Origin: Acidobacteriota bacterium
Lineage (GTDB): Bacteria; Acidobacteriota; Terriglobia; Bryobacterales; Bryobacteraceae
Assembly (NCBI GenBank): GCA_029776225.1
Contig: JAKOTR010000053.1
Span: 248,001-312,000 of the forward strand
Length of the DNA: 64,000 nucleotides
Direction of reading: 5' to 3'
The notes under the pieces were generated by a model. It did not search any database. It was not told where the DNA came from and saw nothing but the letters and a program-made list of their open reading frames with translations. The position numbers and the translations under genes are program-made. Shown piece after piece: positions 26,156 to 35,003 of the stretch (its first letter is position 1; every line of letters begins with the position of its first letter).

Positions 26156-26644
26156 ATGAGACCGAGCGCACTTTTTGTCGCCGCGATGCTTCTTGTCCCG
26201 GCGCTGGGAGGAGCGCAGGAGGAGTACAAGGGGCCCCGGCCTCCCAAGCCGGATATCCCCTACCTGGTCCACGCCGACAACCTGATCGAAACCGAAGTTC
26301 AGGAAGCCAGCGAAACCAAGAAGAAGGACGATTACATCTACACGATCGCCGGCTCGACCTCACCGGCGCGCACGCCGCTTGCCGAGCCGATCTTCCTCTT
26401 GCTCTCCGAGAAAATCTCGCCGGACTCGCTCGAACTCTACCGCCTGGAGGTGAAGGGCGGCAACCGCCAGGTCACGATTTCGCCCAACCGCAAGAGAAGC
26501 GCCCGCCCGCTGCGGATGTCGGTAACGCGCCTGGCGGACAAACTGTACCGCCTGGAAGTGAACGAGGGGCTCGGGCTGGAAAACGGCGAGTATTCGCTCT
26601 CGCCAAGCGGCTCCAACACGGTCTTCTGCTTCCAGGTGTATTAG
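26156..26644 (+). CDS. secreted protein of unknown function, 162 residues
   Basis: I do not recognise the family. A signal peptide is clear (RPSALFVAAMLLVPALGGAQ). The mature part is charged, with a Lys-rich loop (ETKKKDDYIY) and alternating strands (PIFLLLSEKISPDSLELYRLEV, LYRLEVNEGLGLENGEYSLSPSG). This would fit a small beta-sandwich that may bind or present something in the periplasm. It has a single cysteine near the C-terminus. The gene stands alone with its own promoter-like box and is not coupled to its neighbours. Confidence 0.75.
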   Translation: MRPSALFVAAMLLVPALGGAQEEYKGPRPPKPDIPYLVHADNLIETEVQEASETKKKDDYIYTIAGSTSPARTPLAEPIFLLLSEKISPDSLELYRLEVKGGNRQVTISPNRKRSARPLRMSVTRLADKLYRLEVNEGLGLENGEYSLSPSGSNTVFCFQVY

Positions 26645-26672
26645 CGCATTCTCGAACTGCTAAACTCTTTCC

Positions 26673-27044
26673 ATGTTCAAGGGCATCGAACACACGGCCA
26701 TTGCTTCTCCAGACCCCGAGCGGCTCGCGCAATGGTACGTTGACACTCTCGATTTCGTGATCTGCCACCGCTACGGAGGCAATATTTTTCTGAAAGCGGC
26801 GAACGGATCGATGATCGAGATCGTTCCCGCCGAGGGCCCGCGCGCCGCACAGACCGCGAAGTCTCCCGGCCTGCGCCATCTGGCCATCGAAGTGACGGAT
26901 TTCGATGCCGCCTGCGGGCAACTCGAATCCAAAGGCATCCGCTTCTTCGATCCCCCGCGGGAAGTGAACGGAACCCGCCTGGCGTTTTTCGATGACGCCG
27001 ACGGGAACATCCTGCACCTCATCTATCGCGAAGAGCCCATCTGA
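26673..27044 (+). CDS. VOC/glyoxalase superfamily protein
   Basis: This 123-residue single VOC domain has two beta-alpha-beta-beta-beta modules. Metal-ligand positions fit the family: His at residue 6 (GIEHTAIASPD), GSMIEIVPAEG, LRHLAIEVTDFDAAC and RLAFFDDADGNILHLIYRE. It could be a lactoylglutathione lyase-like, epimerase-like or resistance-type protein; the substrate is not readable. The ATG is 6 bases after TAAACT, with no Shine-Dalgarno sequence. Confidence 0.88.
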   Translation: MFKGIEHTAIASPDPERLAQWYVDTLDFVICHRYGGNIFLKAANGSMIEIVPAEGPRAAQTAKSPGLRHLAIEVTDFDAACGQLESKGIRFFDPPREVNGTRLAFFDDADGNILHLIYREEPI

Positions 27045-27097
27045 TCCCGCGCAGTACCCGCCGAGCCTGGTGGAAAGGGCCGCAGCTTTGCCCGCGC

Positions 27098-27103
27098 TAA
27101 AAT
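27098..27103 (+). promoter_or_regulatory. TAAAAT -10-like box
   Basis: It lies 7 bases ahead of ATG 27111 of the TPR gene, so transcription would begin on the start codon. No Shine-Dalgarno sequence. Confidence 0.35.
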
Positions 27104-27110
27104 ACAACTG

Positions 27111-27797
27111 ATGCGTGTTCCGATCATCTGCCTGGCGCTGGCATGCAGTCTGCCGGCGGCGCCGGCCGGCGATCTGCTTGCCGCGCGCGACCGCCAGGAC
27201 CGCGCCACGCTCGAGAAACTGGCGCGCGAGGCGGCAGCGGCGGCTGAGAAGCAGCCCCAGGCAGCGGAGGCGCAGTTCCAAGCGGCCCAAGCGCACTTCT
27301 ATGTAGCCGAGGTCGCGCTGGAACTGAGGGACCGGAACGCGGCCCGTGCGGCCGCCGAGGCAGGGATTCAGGCCGCTCAGCGCGCCGTCGCGCTCAAGCC
27401 GGATTCCTCCGAGTATCACCGCATCCTGGGCGCCCTTTGCGGGCAGGTCATTCCGGCGAACGTGCTGCTTGCGCTCAAATACGGCAACTGCGCGCGTTCA
27501 TCGATCGAACGGGCAATCGAGCTCAATCCGAAATCCTCCAAAGCCTGGCTTACCCGCGGCGTCGGCAACTACTATCTGCCGGCGTCGTTCGGTGGAGGCG
27601 TTGAATTGGCCATCCGCGATTTCCAGAAGGCCATTGAGCTCGATCCGAAATCCGCTGAAGCGTATCTCTGGCTGGGGATCGCTTTGCGCAAGGCGCAGCG
27701 CAACGCCGAAGCCCGGAAGGCGCTGGCGAAGTCACTGGAGCTGAATCCGGATCGAATTTGGGCCAAGCAGCAATTGGACAAAACACCGGCGCAGTAG
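27111..27797 (+). CDS. secreted TPR-repeat protein
   Basis: The 228-residue protein has a signal peptide (IICLALACSLPAAPAG) and then helical hairpins rich in Ala. Three recognisable TPR units contain IQAAQRAVALKPDSSEYHRILGAL, SIERAIELNPKSSKAWLTRGVGN and FQKAIELDPKSAEAYLWLGIAL. TPR proteins mediate protein contacts; no partner can be named. It overlaps the start of the next membrane protein by about 40 bases, depending on that gene's true start, so the two may work together. Confidence 0.85.
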   Translation: MRVPIICLALACSLPAAPAGDLLAARDRQDRATLEKLAREAAAAAEKQPQAAEAQFQAAQAHFYVAEVALELRDRNAARAAAEAGIQAAQRAVALKPDSSEYHRILGALCGQVIPANVLLALKYGNCARSSIERAIELNPKSSKAWLTRGVGNYYLPASFGGGVELAIRDFQKAIELDPKSAEAYLWLGIALRKAQRNAEARKALAKSLELNPDRIWAKQQLDKTPAQ

Positions 27798-29464
27798 CGG
27801 CCGGCGCGAAGAAGACGGGCGCGGCCGCGCGCTACGTGTGGCCCGGCGCAACCATCCTTCTCCTCACGCTGCTCACCTTCGTTCAGTTTCCCGGCCGAAC
27901 CTTCCTGCAATCGGACACGCAGATCTACATGCCCATCCTGGAGCGCCTCGGGAATCCGGCGCTCTTCGCGCAGGAACTGCTGGCCCGGCATCCGCACACC
28001 TCCTTCACCATCTACGACGAGTCGGCGCTGGTGTTGAGCCGCCTGACCGGCCTTAGCCTGGAGACCGTTCTGCTGGGCGAACAGTTCGTTTTCCGGGCGC
28101 TGGGAATTCTGGGCATTTTCCTGCTGGCGTGCGCGCTGCGGCTATCGACGCGGCTGGCGCTGCTGGCGGCGGCCACGTTCTCCCTCGGGGCGACGATCGC
28201 CGGACCCACCGTGCTCTCCATCGAGTACGAACCGGTGCCCCGCGCGTTCGCCGTGCCACTGCTCCTGCTGGCAATCGGGTTGGCGGCCCATGGGCGCGAC
28301 CTCGGCGCGGGCGCCGCCGCCTCCGTCGCGTTCCTCTATCACCCGCCGTCGGTGCTGCCGTTCTGGATTGTGTACTTCGCCCTTACTTTGTGGCCTTCCA
28401 AGCCGTCCATCATGCGCCGCCGCATCCTGGGCCTGATTCCGATTCTCGTGGGCGTGATCGCGCTCTTCGCGCTGTCGCGGCTGCAAACAGGCGTAAGCGA
28501 GCCGATGAACCTCTTCGGCCGCGTCGACCCGGAACTGGAACGCCTTCAGCGCATGCGCGCCCCGTACAACTGGCTTTCGATGTGGCAGCCGCAGTGGTTT
28601 CTGCATTACCCGCTGCTCTGGTTAGCGTCGCTACTGGCGTACCGGCGGATTCGGGACTCGGTTTCGCAGGACGTGCGGTTCTTCCTCATCGGATTACCGC
28701 TTCTTGGCATGCTCTCGATGCCGGCCACCTGGCTGCTGCTCGAAAAGTGGAAGTGGATCCTGATTCCCCAGCTCCAGCCCGCCCGCACGCTGTTGTTCGT
28801 GACGGTACTGGCGAGCCTGATGGCAGTGGTTGCCGCGGTGAGGGCGTGTGAGCGGCGGCGCTGGTGGGAAGCCATCCTGTGGTTCACGCTCGTCTTCGCG
28901 ATTCCCACAAAGACGTACGTTCCGGGCCTGATCACCGAACCGGGCCGCGCCACGCTGCTGGCGCCTGCGCTCGCGCTGCTGGCGGGGGTGGCCGTTTGGG
29001 CGGAGCTTGGAAAGCGCCGGTGGGCCACGGCGTCCTGGGCGGCGGCCGCACTGCTTCCCTTTTTCCTGATCCCCTGGGCCGGAGGCGTGGTCAACTACCC
29101 GCGGCTGCACACCCCCGAAATCGATTCGCTCGCCGAATGGGCCCGCGCCAATACGTCCCAGGATGCCGTCTTCCTCTTCCCGGACGCCGGGCGCGAACTA
29201 TACCCCGGCATCTTCCGATCCAAGGCCCTGCGCGCCGTCTATGTGGACTGGAAAGGCGGGGGCCAGGTGAACTTCATGCGCGAGTTTGCCATGGAGTGGC
29301 AGGACCGGTGGCAAGACACCGGCGCGGGCAGATTCAGGCCCGAACTCGTACCGTCGTTTCGGGCGCGTGGGATCGACTACTTCGTCCTGAAATCCGAGCA
29401 CGCACTGAAAGGGCGCACGCCGGTCTGGTCGAACTCCCGGTTCCTGGTCTACGAGCCCTGGTAA
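27758..29464 (+). CDS. multi-pass membrane protein, GT-C glycosyltransferase-like
   Basis: The chain has about 568 residues with roughly ten hydrophobic segments (ATILLLTLLTFVQF, ALGILGIFLLACALR, ILGLIPILVGVIALFAL, LLFVTVLASLMAVVAAV, ATLLAPALALLAGVAVWA) and a soluble C-terminal domain (about 470-568). An acidic loop after the first helix (LQSDTQIYMPILERL) is in the place where GT-C enzymes have their catalytic acid, so a lipid-linked sugar transferase is possible but unproven. The start is uncertain: TTG 27758 overlaps the TPR gene, and the first membrane helix begins only about residue 28, so a later GTG could be used. Confidence 0.75.
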   Translation: MGQAAIGQNTGAVAAGAKKTGAAARYVWPGATILLLTLLTFVQFPGRTFLQSDTQIYMPILERLGNPALFAQELLARHPHTSFTIYDESALVLSRLTGLSLETVLLGEQFVFRALGILGIFLLACALRLSTRLALLAAATFSLGATIAGPTVLSIEYEPVPRAFAVPLLLLAIGLAAHGRDLGAGAAASVAFLYHPPSVLPFWIVYFALTLWPSKPSIMRRRILGLIPILVGVIALFALSRLQTGVSEPMNLFGRVDPELERLQRMRAPYNWLSMWQPQWFLHYPLLWLASLLAYRRIRDSVSQDVRFFLIGLPLLGMLSMPATWLLLEKWKWILIPQLQPARTLLFVTVLASLMAVVAAVRACERRRWWEAILWFTLVFAIPTKTYVPGLITEPGRATLLAPALALLAGVAVWAELGKRRWATASWAAAALLPFFLIPWAGGVVNYPRLHTPEIDSLAEWARANTSQDAVFLFPDAGRELYPGIFRSKALRAVYVDWKGGGQVNFMREFAMEWQDRWQDTGAGRFRPELVPSFRARGIDYFVLKSEHALKGRTPVWSNSRFLVYEPW

Positions 29465-29518
29465 GACTCGCGCCTGCTCTCTGAACCGTTTGGGAGTAGA
29501 ATCGCCCGAGGTGCACCC

Positions 29519-31321
29519 ATGGCAACAAGACGGTTTGCCGTTTTTGCCGTACTGGGGTTCCTCTCAGGGTTCGCCGCTCGCTCCGGCGCAGCCGAGGCGG
29601 TACCCCCCAAGGACCAGATTCAAGTGGGCCGGGACGGCATGCTGCGCTCCCGGACTGGAGAGCTGTACGTGCCTTTAGGCGGGCTGCACGGGAATGTCCT
29701 GCCGCTCTCCCGCATCGACCTGACCCCGGAAGAACTGGAGAAAGTAAAGCCCTACATCTGGACCGCCCAGCGGACCGACGGCCAGGGGCACATCGATTTG
29801 TGGGATGCGTCCGACGCGGTGATGGACCGCTGGTTCAAACAGCTAGCCGCCAACGGGGTCACCGCCCTTCGGCTTTTCCCCCGCGCGCGCGTCGGCAACG
29901 AGGTACTGGATCTCTGCGGAAAGCTCAATCCCGAACTGCAGCAGGTACTTCATCGCGCCTTCAAGATCGCACGGCCGTACGGCATACGCTTTCTGCTTCA
30001 GATCCTGCCCGAGCCCGGCCGCACCGGCTACGTAAGTGCGCGAGCCATCGAGAGGTGGGTGCTGCCGCGGTACACTCAGGCGGAACTCGCCCGGCTTTCC
30101 CCCGCGCAAACGCGTTTCATCCACGAGAAGAAGAGCGTGTCGATGAAGGAGTACTTCACCGACCCCGACGTGCTGGCCTGCCAGAAACAGTATCTCGAGC
30201 AGGCGTTGGACTGGGTGGCCGCGGAGCCGCAGGTGTTCGCCCTGGAAATCTACAACGAGCAGGGCTGGAACGGACGCCAGTTCATGTATCCGGCGGAGGA
30301 TGCCGAGATCCGCTGGACGGCGGAAATCGTGCGGACCATCAAGCGGCGCCTGCCGCGCATGCCGGTCACCCTCTCCCACCCGGGCTTCGGCATCACCGGC
30401 TACGACCCGTTCAAGTGGACCCGCGCTGCGGGCGTCGACTTCTATTCTCCGCACGCTTACGCCGGGCTGAGCGGCGAGAACGCAACAATCGACTTCGCGG
30501 CGGTGGCGGCGGCCAGCAGCCGGATCATGAATGCCGTCATCCCGAGTTTCTACGGCGAGTGGGGCGTCTTCGACAGCCCTGTGCCGATGGACCTGAAGCG
30601 CTTCAGCCACCGCGATGCGATCTGGCTGTGCCTGCTGGGAGGTGATGGTGGATTCCTGCAATGGACCAACGAATTCCTGGAAGAGTATCGCTGGCCCGCA
30701 AAAGTGTTTCAGGCTCTGCCCCGCAATTTCTCGCCCGAGCGGCCCAAGCTTGTCGTGAAAATCGGCGCGGAGTACGAGCGCTTCCACACTAACAGCCGTT
30801 ACCCCGCATTCAAGCCCGGCGAGTTCATCGGCTTTGAGTTGAACCGCCAGAAACAGCAGGATGAGAACATCCAGCGGGTCTTCGCCGCTTACCGGCGGTC
30901 GCTGGAGTTGGGCGTTCCCATCGCATTCACCATGACCGGCCGCGGCATGACGCTGGACGAGTTCGCCCTTCTGGATGCCGCCAGGGTGCAAAGACCGATT
31001 CGGGCCGAGGGCGGATACCAGTTGGCGTGGTTGAAAGACGCCCGCAACCCGCTGTGGATCGCCTATCTGCGCAGCCGGAAAGTGCATGGTTTCGGCAGCC
31101 ACTTCATCGGCGTTCCCAGCGGGGCGCCCCTCGCGATCCGGCTGAGCCTGCCCGCGGGCCGTTACCGCGCCCTGCTGATCAACTTGAGTGCCGGCGAAGT
31201 CAAGGCGCATTCCGTGAACCCGGACGCCTCAATCCGAGTATCCGAACGGACAAGCGACGACTATGTGCTGATCGTCGGGGCGGAGTCATTGCGGCTGGAA
31301 CTTCCGGGTTGGGCTTCGTAA
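29519..31321 (+). CDS. secreted glycoside hydrolase-like protein (GH5/clan A style)
   Basis: This 600-residue exported protein has a signal peptide (FAVLGFLSGFAARSGAAEA) and a TIM-barrel-like domain of about 350 residues. The clan-A hallmarks are visible: an acid/base glutamate after Asn (EIYNEQGW, Glu247) and a nucleophile-like glutamate at the end of a later strand (FYGEWGVF, Glu347). DFYSPHAYAG fits strand beta-6. A C-terminal beta domain (about 510-600) may bind carbohydrate. A TAGAAT box lies at 29497-29502. The last 61 bases overlap rsmD on the other strand. The polysaccharide target is unknown. Confidence 0.8.
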   Translation: MATRRFAVFAVLGFLSGFAARSGAAEAVPPKDQIQVGRDGMLRSRTGELYVPLGGLHGNVLPLSRIDLTPEELEKVKPYIWTAQRTDGQGHIDLWDASDAVMDRWFKQLAANGVTALRLFPRARVGNEVLDLCGKLNPELQQVLHRAFKIARPYGIRFLLQILPEPGRTGYVSARAIERWVLPRYTQAELARLSPAQTRFIHEKKSVSMKEYFTDPDVLACQKQYLEQALDWVAAEPQVFALEIYNEQGWNGRQFMYPAEDAEIRWTAEIVRTIKRRLPRMPVTLSHPGFGITGYDPFKWTRAAGVDFYSPHAYAGLSGENATIDFAAVAAASSRIMNAVIPSFYGEWGVFDSPVPMDLKRFSHRDAIWLCLLGGDGGFLQWTNEFLEEYRWPAKVFQALPRNFSPERPKLVVKIGAEYERFHTNSRYPAFKPGEFIGFELNRQKQQDENIQRVFAAYRRSLELGVPIAFTMTGRGMTLDEFALLDAARVQRPIRAEGGYQLAWLKDARNPLWIAYLRSRKVHGFGSHFIGVPSGAPLAIRLSLPAGRYRALLINLSAGEVKAHSVNPDASIRVSERTSDDYVLIVGAESLRLELPGWAS

Positions 31322-31833
31322 AAGCTCAAGGCATTGTCGCCCTGCTTCAAAAGGCGCACGCGCCGCAGCCTCCCGTACTCCTCCTTGAGCGCTAGCCGGA
31401 TTGTGTGCTGCGCGATCACGAGCGGCGGCGGCGCTTCCCCCAGCGCGCGCAGCGCCTGCTCGTACTCGCTTTCGAGATCGTACGGCGGATCGAGAAACAC
31501 GATATCCGCGGCTAACCGCCTGAGCACAGGGACCGCCTTGCCGCAGATCACCCGCGCCCGCTGTGTAATCCCCAGCGATCGCAGGTTTTCCCGGATCACT
31601 TCCACCGCCGCGCGGTTCTTTTCCACAAAGATGGCCCGCGCGGCGCCGCGGCTCAGGGCTTCGATGCCGGCCGCGCCCGACCCCGCATAAAGATCCGCGA
31701 AGGTGACGCCTTCAATGCGCGGCGTCAAAACATCGAAAAGCGTTTCCCGCAGGCGGTCCGGCGTCGGCCGCAGGCTCATGCCGGGCAGCGTCTTCAAGCG
31801 CCGGCTGCGGAATTCTCCGCCGATCACGCGCAT
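31261..31833 (-). CDS. rsmD: 16S rRNA (guanine966-N2)-methyltransferase
   Basis: RsmD methylates G966 of 16S rRNA in assembled 30S subunits. The 190-residue protein has MRVIGGEFRSRRL at the start, RPTPDRLRETLFDVL, the SAM loop FADLYAGSGAAGIEALSRGA and the N-methyltransferase motif IVFLDPPYD. The C-terminus (after LSFYEA) is an unconserved Ser-rich tail. It begins 4 bases after the recG stop, forming a recG-rsmD operon, a common arrangement. Confidence 0.95.
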   Translation of the reverse strand: MRVIGGEFRSRRLKTLPGMSLRPTPDRLRETLFDVLTPRIEGVTFADLYAGSGAAGIEALSRGAARAIFVEKNRAAVEVIRENLRSLGITQRARVICGKAVPVLRRLAADIVFLDPPYDLESEYEQALRALGEAPPPLVIAQHTIRLALKEEYGRLRRVRLLKQGDNALSFYEAQPGSSSRNDSAPTIST

Positions 31834-31837
31834 CGCT

Positions 31838-33943
31838 TCACCCGACCTCCACTAACCCGTACCGCCGCTGCCAGTGTGTCTTCAGGTAGTGCATCGCCTG
31901 CCGCAGCTCCGGGTCGTTTTCCGGCCGGCCGACGAAGTCCTGCGCCTCCCTCCGGGCGATCTCGAGGATTTCCGAGTCCCGCAGGATGTTGGCAATCCGC
32001 AAGGCCGGCAAGCCCGATTGCTTCGTGCCGAAAAACTCGCCCGGCCCGCGCAGCTTCAGGTCCATCTCGGCGATGTAGAAGCCGTCGCTGGACTCCACCA
32101 TGGTGCGGATTCGCTCCCGGCCGGCATCGTTCAACTTGCCCGTGACCAGCACGCAATAGCTCTGTTCGGCGCCGCGGCCCACGCGCCCCCGCAACTGGTG
32201 AAGCTGCGACAAACCGAACCGCTCAGCCTGCTCGATGATCATGACGGTGGCGTTCGGCACGTCGATGCCCACCTCGATCACCGTGGTCGAGACCAGTATG
32301 TTGATCTCGCCCCGCTTGAACCGGTCCATCACCGCTTCCTTTTCCGCCGTGGCCATGCGTCCGTGAAGCAGCCCGACCTCAAACTGTGGGAACACTTCGG
32401 TCGAAAGGTGATGGTGCATCTGCTCGGCGGCTTTCATCGCCCGCGCTTCCGATTCTTCGATCACGGGATACACCACGTAGGCCTGCCGGCCCGCTTCCAC
32501 CTGCTTCTTGAGAAAACTCCAGACCTGCTCGATCCGTTCCTCGGTCACGTGCCTGGTCACCACCGGCTTGCGCCCCGGCGGAAGCTCGTCGATTACAGAA
32601 ACATCGAGGTCGCCGTAGAGGGTTAGTGCGAGCGTGCGCGGGATGGGCGTCGCGGTCATGACCAGAACGTCCGGGTGCACGCCCTTGCGGATCAGCTTCA
32701 GCCGCTGCATCACCCCGAAGCGGTGCTGCTCGTCCACAATGGCCAGCCCGAGTCTCTGGAATTCGACGTCCTCTTCGATCAGCGCGTGGGTCCCTACCGC
32801 GATCTTGATCAAGCCGTCCGCCAGCGCCCGCTTGAACTGCGCCTTTTCCCCTTTGCGCGCCGACCCGGTGAGCAGCGCCACGGTGTATCCCAGCTTTGCG
32901 AACAGGTTTTTCAGATACAAGAAGTGCTGGGTAGCCAGGATTTCCGTCGGCGCCAGCATCGCCACCTGGTAACCGTTCTCAATGGCGATGATCGCCGCCT
33001 CAGCCGCCACCAGCGTCTTGCCGCTGCCGACATCGCCTTGCAGCAGCCGGTTCATCGGCACGGGCGACTCCATGTCCCGCGCGATTTCCCCTAAAACGCG
33101 TTTCTGCGCGGCGGTCGGCTTGAACGGCAGCATTTCCTTGATGCGCTCCCGGACGCGTGCGTTCAGCTCGAATGCGATCCCGCGTTTGAAGCGCGCCTGC
33201 TTATGCTTCAGCGCCAGACCGCACTGAAGCCAGAAAAATTCCTCGAAAATCATCCGGAATTGCGCCGGCGAGCGGAAGTTGTTCAGCAGCCCGAGATCCT
33301 CCTGCGGTCCGGGAAAATGGACGGCGTTTATCGCGCTCCAGAGGTCGGGCAGCTTCAATTTCGCACGGATCGAGGCGGGAAGCGGATCGGGAAGAGGCGC
33401 CAGCGATTCCAGCACCCGCCAGATCAGACGGCGGAAAATTCGCGTCGTTATCTTGCCCGTTCCCTCGTATATCGGAACAATACGGCCGACATGCAGGCCC
33501 GCTTCACCCTCTTCGTCCTCGGAAAGAATTTCGTATTCCGGGTGAAGCATCGAAAGCTGGCCCGTATAGCTGTCGAATTCCACTTTCCCGTACAAGGCGA
33601 TTTTCTGCCCGGGAACGATCACGCCGGCCAGATACCCGCCGTGAAACCACTTGCCCACGAGGATCTCGCGTGAGGCGTCGCTGAAGGTGGCTTCAAAGAG
33701 GCCCAGGTCGCGCCGCCGGAAACCGGCGAGCCGGGCGGTCCGCACCTCGGCGATCACCGTGGCTACCTCGCCCGGCGCCAGTTGGGCGATGCTCTTGACG
33801 TTGGTCCGGTCCTCGTAGCGGAAGGGCGTGTAGGCCAGCAGATCCTCCACGGTTTGCAGACCCTTGGTCTCGAGCGCGGCCGCGCGCGCCGGCCCGACAC
33901 CCTTCACATACATCACCGGGGTTGATAGGGAAATCTCCGCCAA
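31838..33943 (-). CDS. recG: ATP-dependent DNA helicase RecG
   Basis: RecG remodels stalled replication forks and Holliday junctions. The N-terminal helical and wedge (OB) domain begins TPVMYVKGVGPARAAAL. Helicase motifs follow: LLQGDVGSGKTLVA (I), MLAPTEILATQHF (Ia), VDEQHRFGVMQR (II), VMTATPIPRTLALTLYGDLDVSVIDE (III), STTVIEVGIDVPNATVMIIEQAERFGLSQ (V/VI) and RGRVGRG. I propose TTG 33943, giving 701 residues, because a TAAGAT box lies 7 bases ahead of it, the same geometry as the divergent gene. ATG 33913 (691 residues) is the alternative. Confidence 0.95.
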   Translation of the reverse strand: MAEISLSTPVMYVKGVGPARAAALETKGLQTVEDLLAYTPFRYEDRTNVKSIAQLAPGEVATVIAEVRTARLAGFRRRDLGLFEATFSDASREILVGKWFHGGYLAGVIVPGQKIALYGKVEFDSYTGQLSMLHPEYEILSEDEEGEAGLHVGRIVPIYEGTGKITTRIFRRLIWRVLESLAPLPDPLPASIRAKLKLPDLWSAINAVHFPGPQEDLGLLNNFRSPAQFRMIFEEFFWLQCGLALKHKQARFKRGIAFELNARVRERIKEMLPFKPTAAQKRVLGEIARDMESPVPMNRLLQGDVGSGKTLVAAEAAIIAIENGYQVAMLAPTEILATQHFLYLKNLFAKLGYTVALLTGSARKGEKAQFKRALADGLIKIAVGTHALIEEDVEFQRLGLAIVDEQHRFGVMQRLKLIRKGVHPDVLVMTATPIPRTLALTLYGDLDVSVIDELPPGRKPVVTRHVTEERIEQVWSFLKKQVEAGRQAYVVYPVIEESEARAMKAAEQMHHHLSTEVFPQFEVGLLHGRMATAEKEAVMDRFKRGEINILVSTTVIEVGIDVPNATVMIIEQAERFGLSQLHQLRGRVGRGAEQSYCVLVTGKLNDAGRERIRTMVESSDGFYIAEMDLKLRGPGEFFGTKQSGLPALRIANILRDSEILEIARREAQDFVGRPENDPELRQAMHYLKTHWQRRYGLVEVG

Positions 33944-33949
33944 AAGAGT

Positions 33950-33956
33950 TATCTTA
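33950..33956. promoter_or_regulatory. shared bidirectional -10 element (TATCTTA)
   Basis: Read forward, TATCTT ends 7 bases before ATG 33963. Read on the minus strand, TAAGAT ends 7 bases before TTG 33943. The same seven bases of TAnnnTA form could therefore start transcription both ways, giving leaderless mRNAs for recG and the Gfo/Idh gene. Confidence 0.45.
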
Positions 33957-33962
33957 GCCGTT

Positions 33963-34898
33963 ATGCGACACGTGAGCTTGCTCCTGCTCTTCGCGCTGGT
34001 CCCGGCCGGCGCCGAGATCCGCCTGGGAATCGTGGGAACCGACACCTCCCACGTCCCCGCCTTTACCGCCGCCTTCAACGATCCGGCCGACCCGAACCAC
34101 GTCCCCGGTTTCCGCGTTGTGGCGGCGTGGAAGGGCGGAAGCCCCGATGTCGAGGCCAGCCGCACGCGCGTGGACCGGTTCGCCGAAGAGATTCGCACGA
34201 AATTCGGAGTGGAAATCGTGGCGGATATTCCCACCCTGTGCGCAAAAGTCGATGGCGTTCTGCTGGAATCCGTGGATGGCCGCGTCCACCTCGAACAGGC
34301 GCGCCAGATCATCGCCGCGCGCAAGCCTATGTTTATCGACAAGCCGCTCGCCGCCACGCTTGAGGATGCCCGCGAGATCGCCCGCCTCGCGCGGCAGGCC
34401 GGCGTGCCCTGGTTCAGCAGTTCGAGCCTGCGCTACTCGGAAATCGTAACGGCGCTCGCGGCCCCCGACGCCACCGGCGCGTTCACCTGGGGCCCCGGCC
34501 CGATCGAAGAGCACCATCCGCTCGATCTCTCCTGGTACGCCATCCATCCCATCGAAATGCTGTACGCATTGATGGGCCCCGGCTGCGTGGAAGTCTCGCG
34601 AATTTCCACCCCCGACGCGGATTTGATCACCGGGCGTTGGAAAAACGGCCGCATTGGGACCGTCCGCGCGATCCGGCCTTCGAGCGACTACGGCGCAATC
34701 GTATTCCGTCCCCGCGAAATCCGGCAGAGCAAGCCACGAATGTACTCCGGATACGGGCCGCTGATTAAGAAAATCGCGGAGTTCTTTCAAACGGGAGTCC
34801 CGCCGGTTCCGAACGAGGAAACCCTGGAAATCTTCGCATTTATGGATGCGGCGCAGCGCAGCAAGGCAGCCGGCGGCCGGCCTGTGCCGCTGCAATAA
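33963..34898 (+). CDS. exported Gfo/Idh/MocA family oxidoreductase
   Basis: The 311-residue protein has a short signal peptide (RHVSLLLLFALVPAGAE) and then a Rossmann NAD(P)-binding domain (IRLGIVGTDTSHV). The family's EKP motif reads DKPLAA, followed by the C-terminal domain with EEHHPLDLSWYAIHPIEMLYALMG, whose YxxHP-like segment is typical. Exported members of this otherwise cytoplasmic family are common in Planctomycetes and acidobacteria and act on sugars, with the cofactor bound before export or retained. Here the signal looks Sec-like, not Tat. Confidence 0.85.
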   Translation: MRHVSLLLLFALVPAGAEIRLGIVGTDTSHVPAFTAAFNDPADPNHVPGFRVVAAWKGGSPDVEASRTRVDRFAEEIRTKFGVEIVADIPTLCAKVDGVLLESVDGRVHLEQARQIIAARKPMFIDKPLAATLEDAREIARLARQAGVPWFSSSSLRYSEIVTALAAPDATGAFTWGPGPIEEHHPLDLSWYAIHPIEMLYALMGPGCVEVSRISTPDADLITGRWKNGRIGTVRAIRPSSDYGAIVFRPREIRQSKPRMYSGYGPLIKKIAEFFQTGVPPVPNEETLEIFAFMDAAQRSKAAGGRPVPLQ

Positions 34899-35003
34899 CG
34901 TTCGCCAGGCCGCACTGAAGGCTGGATACCGGGTTGACATGGAAGGAATCGGAACTGCCCGGGACCGGCCGGGAGCCGGCCCCGGGGGACGCACTCTGGC
35001 GGA

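Noticed and set aside
24066-26363. Very long open frame on the minus strand opposite the sensor kinase gene
   Set aside because: It mirrors the plus-strand gene in a GC-rich region, has no recognisable domains and is rich in His/Arg/Gln typical of antisense frames. The plus strand carries clear domains.
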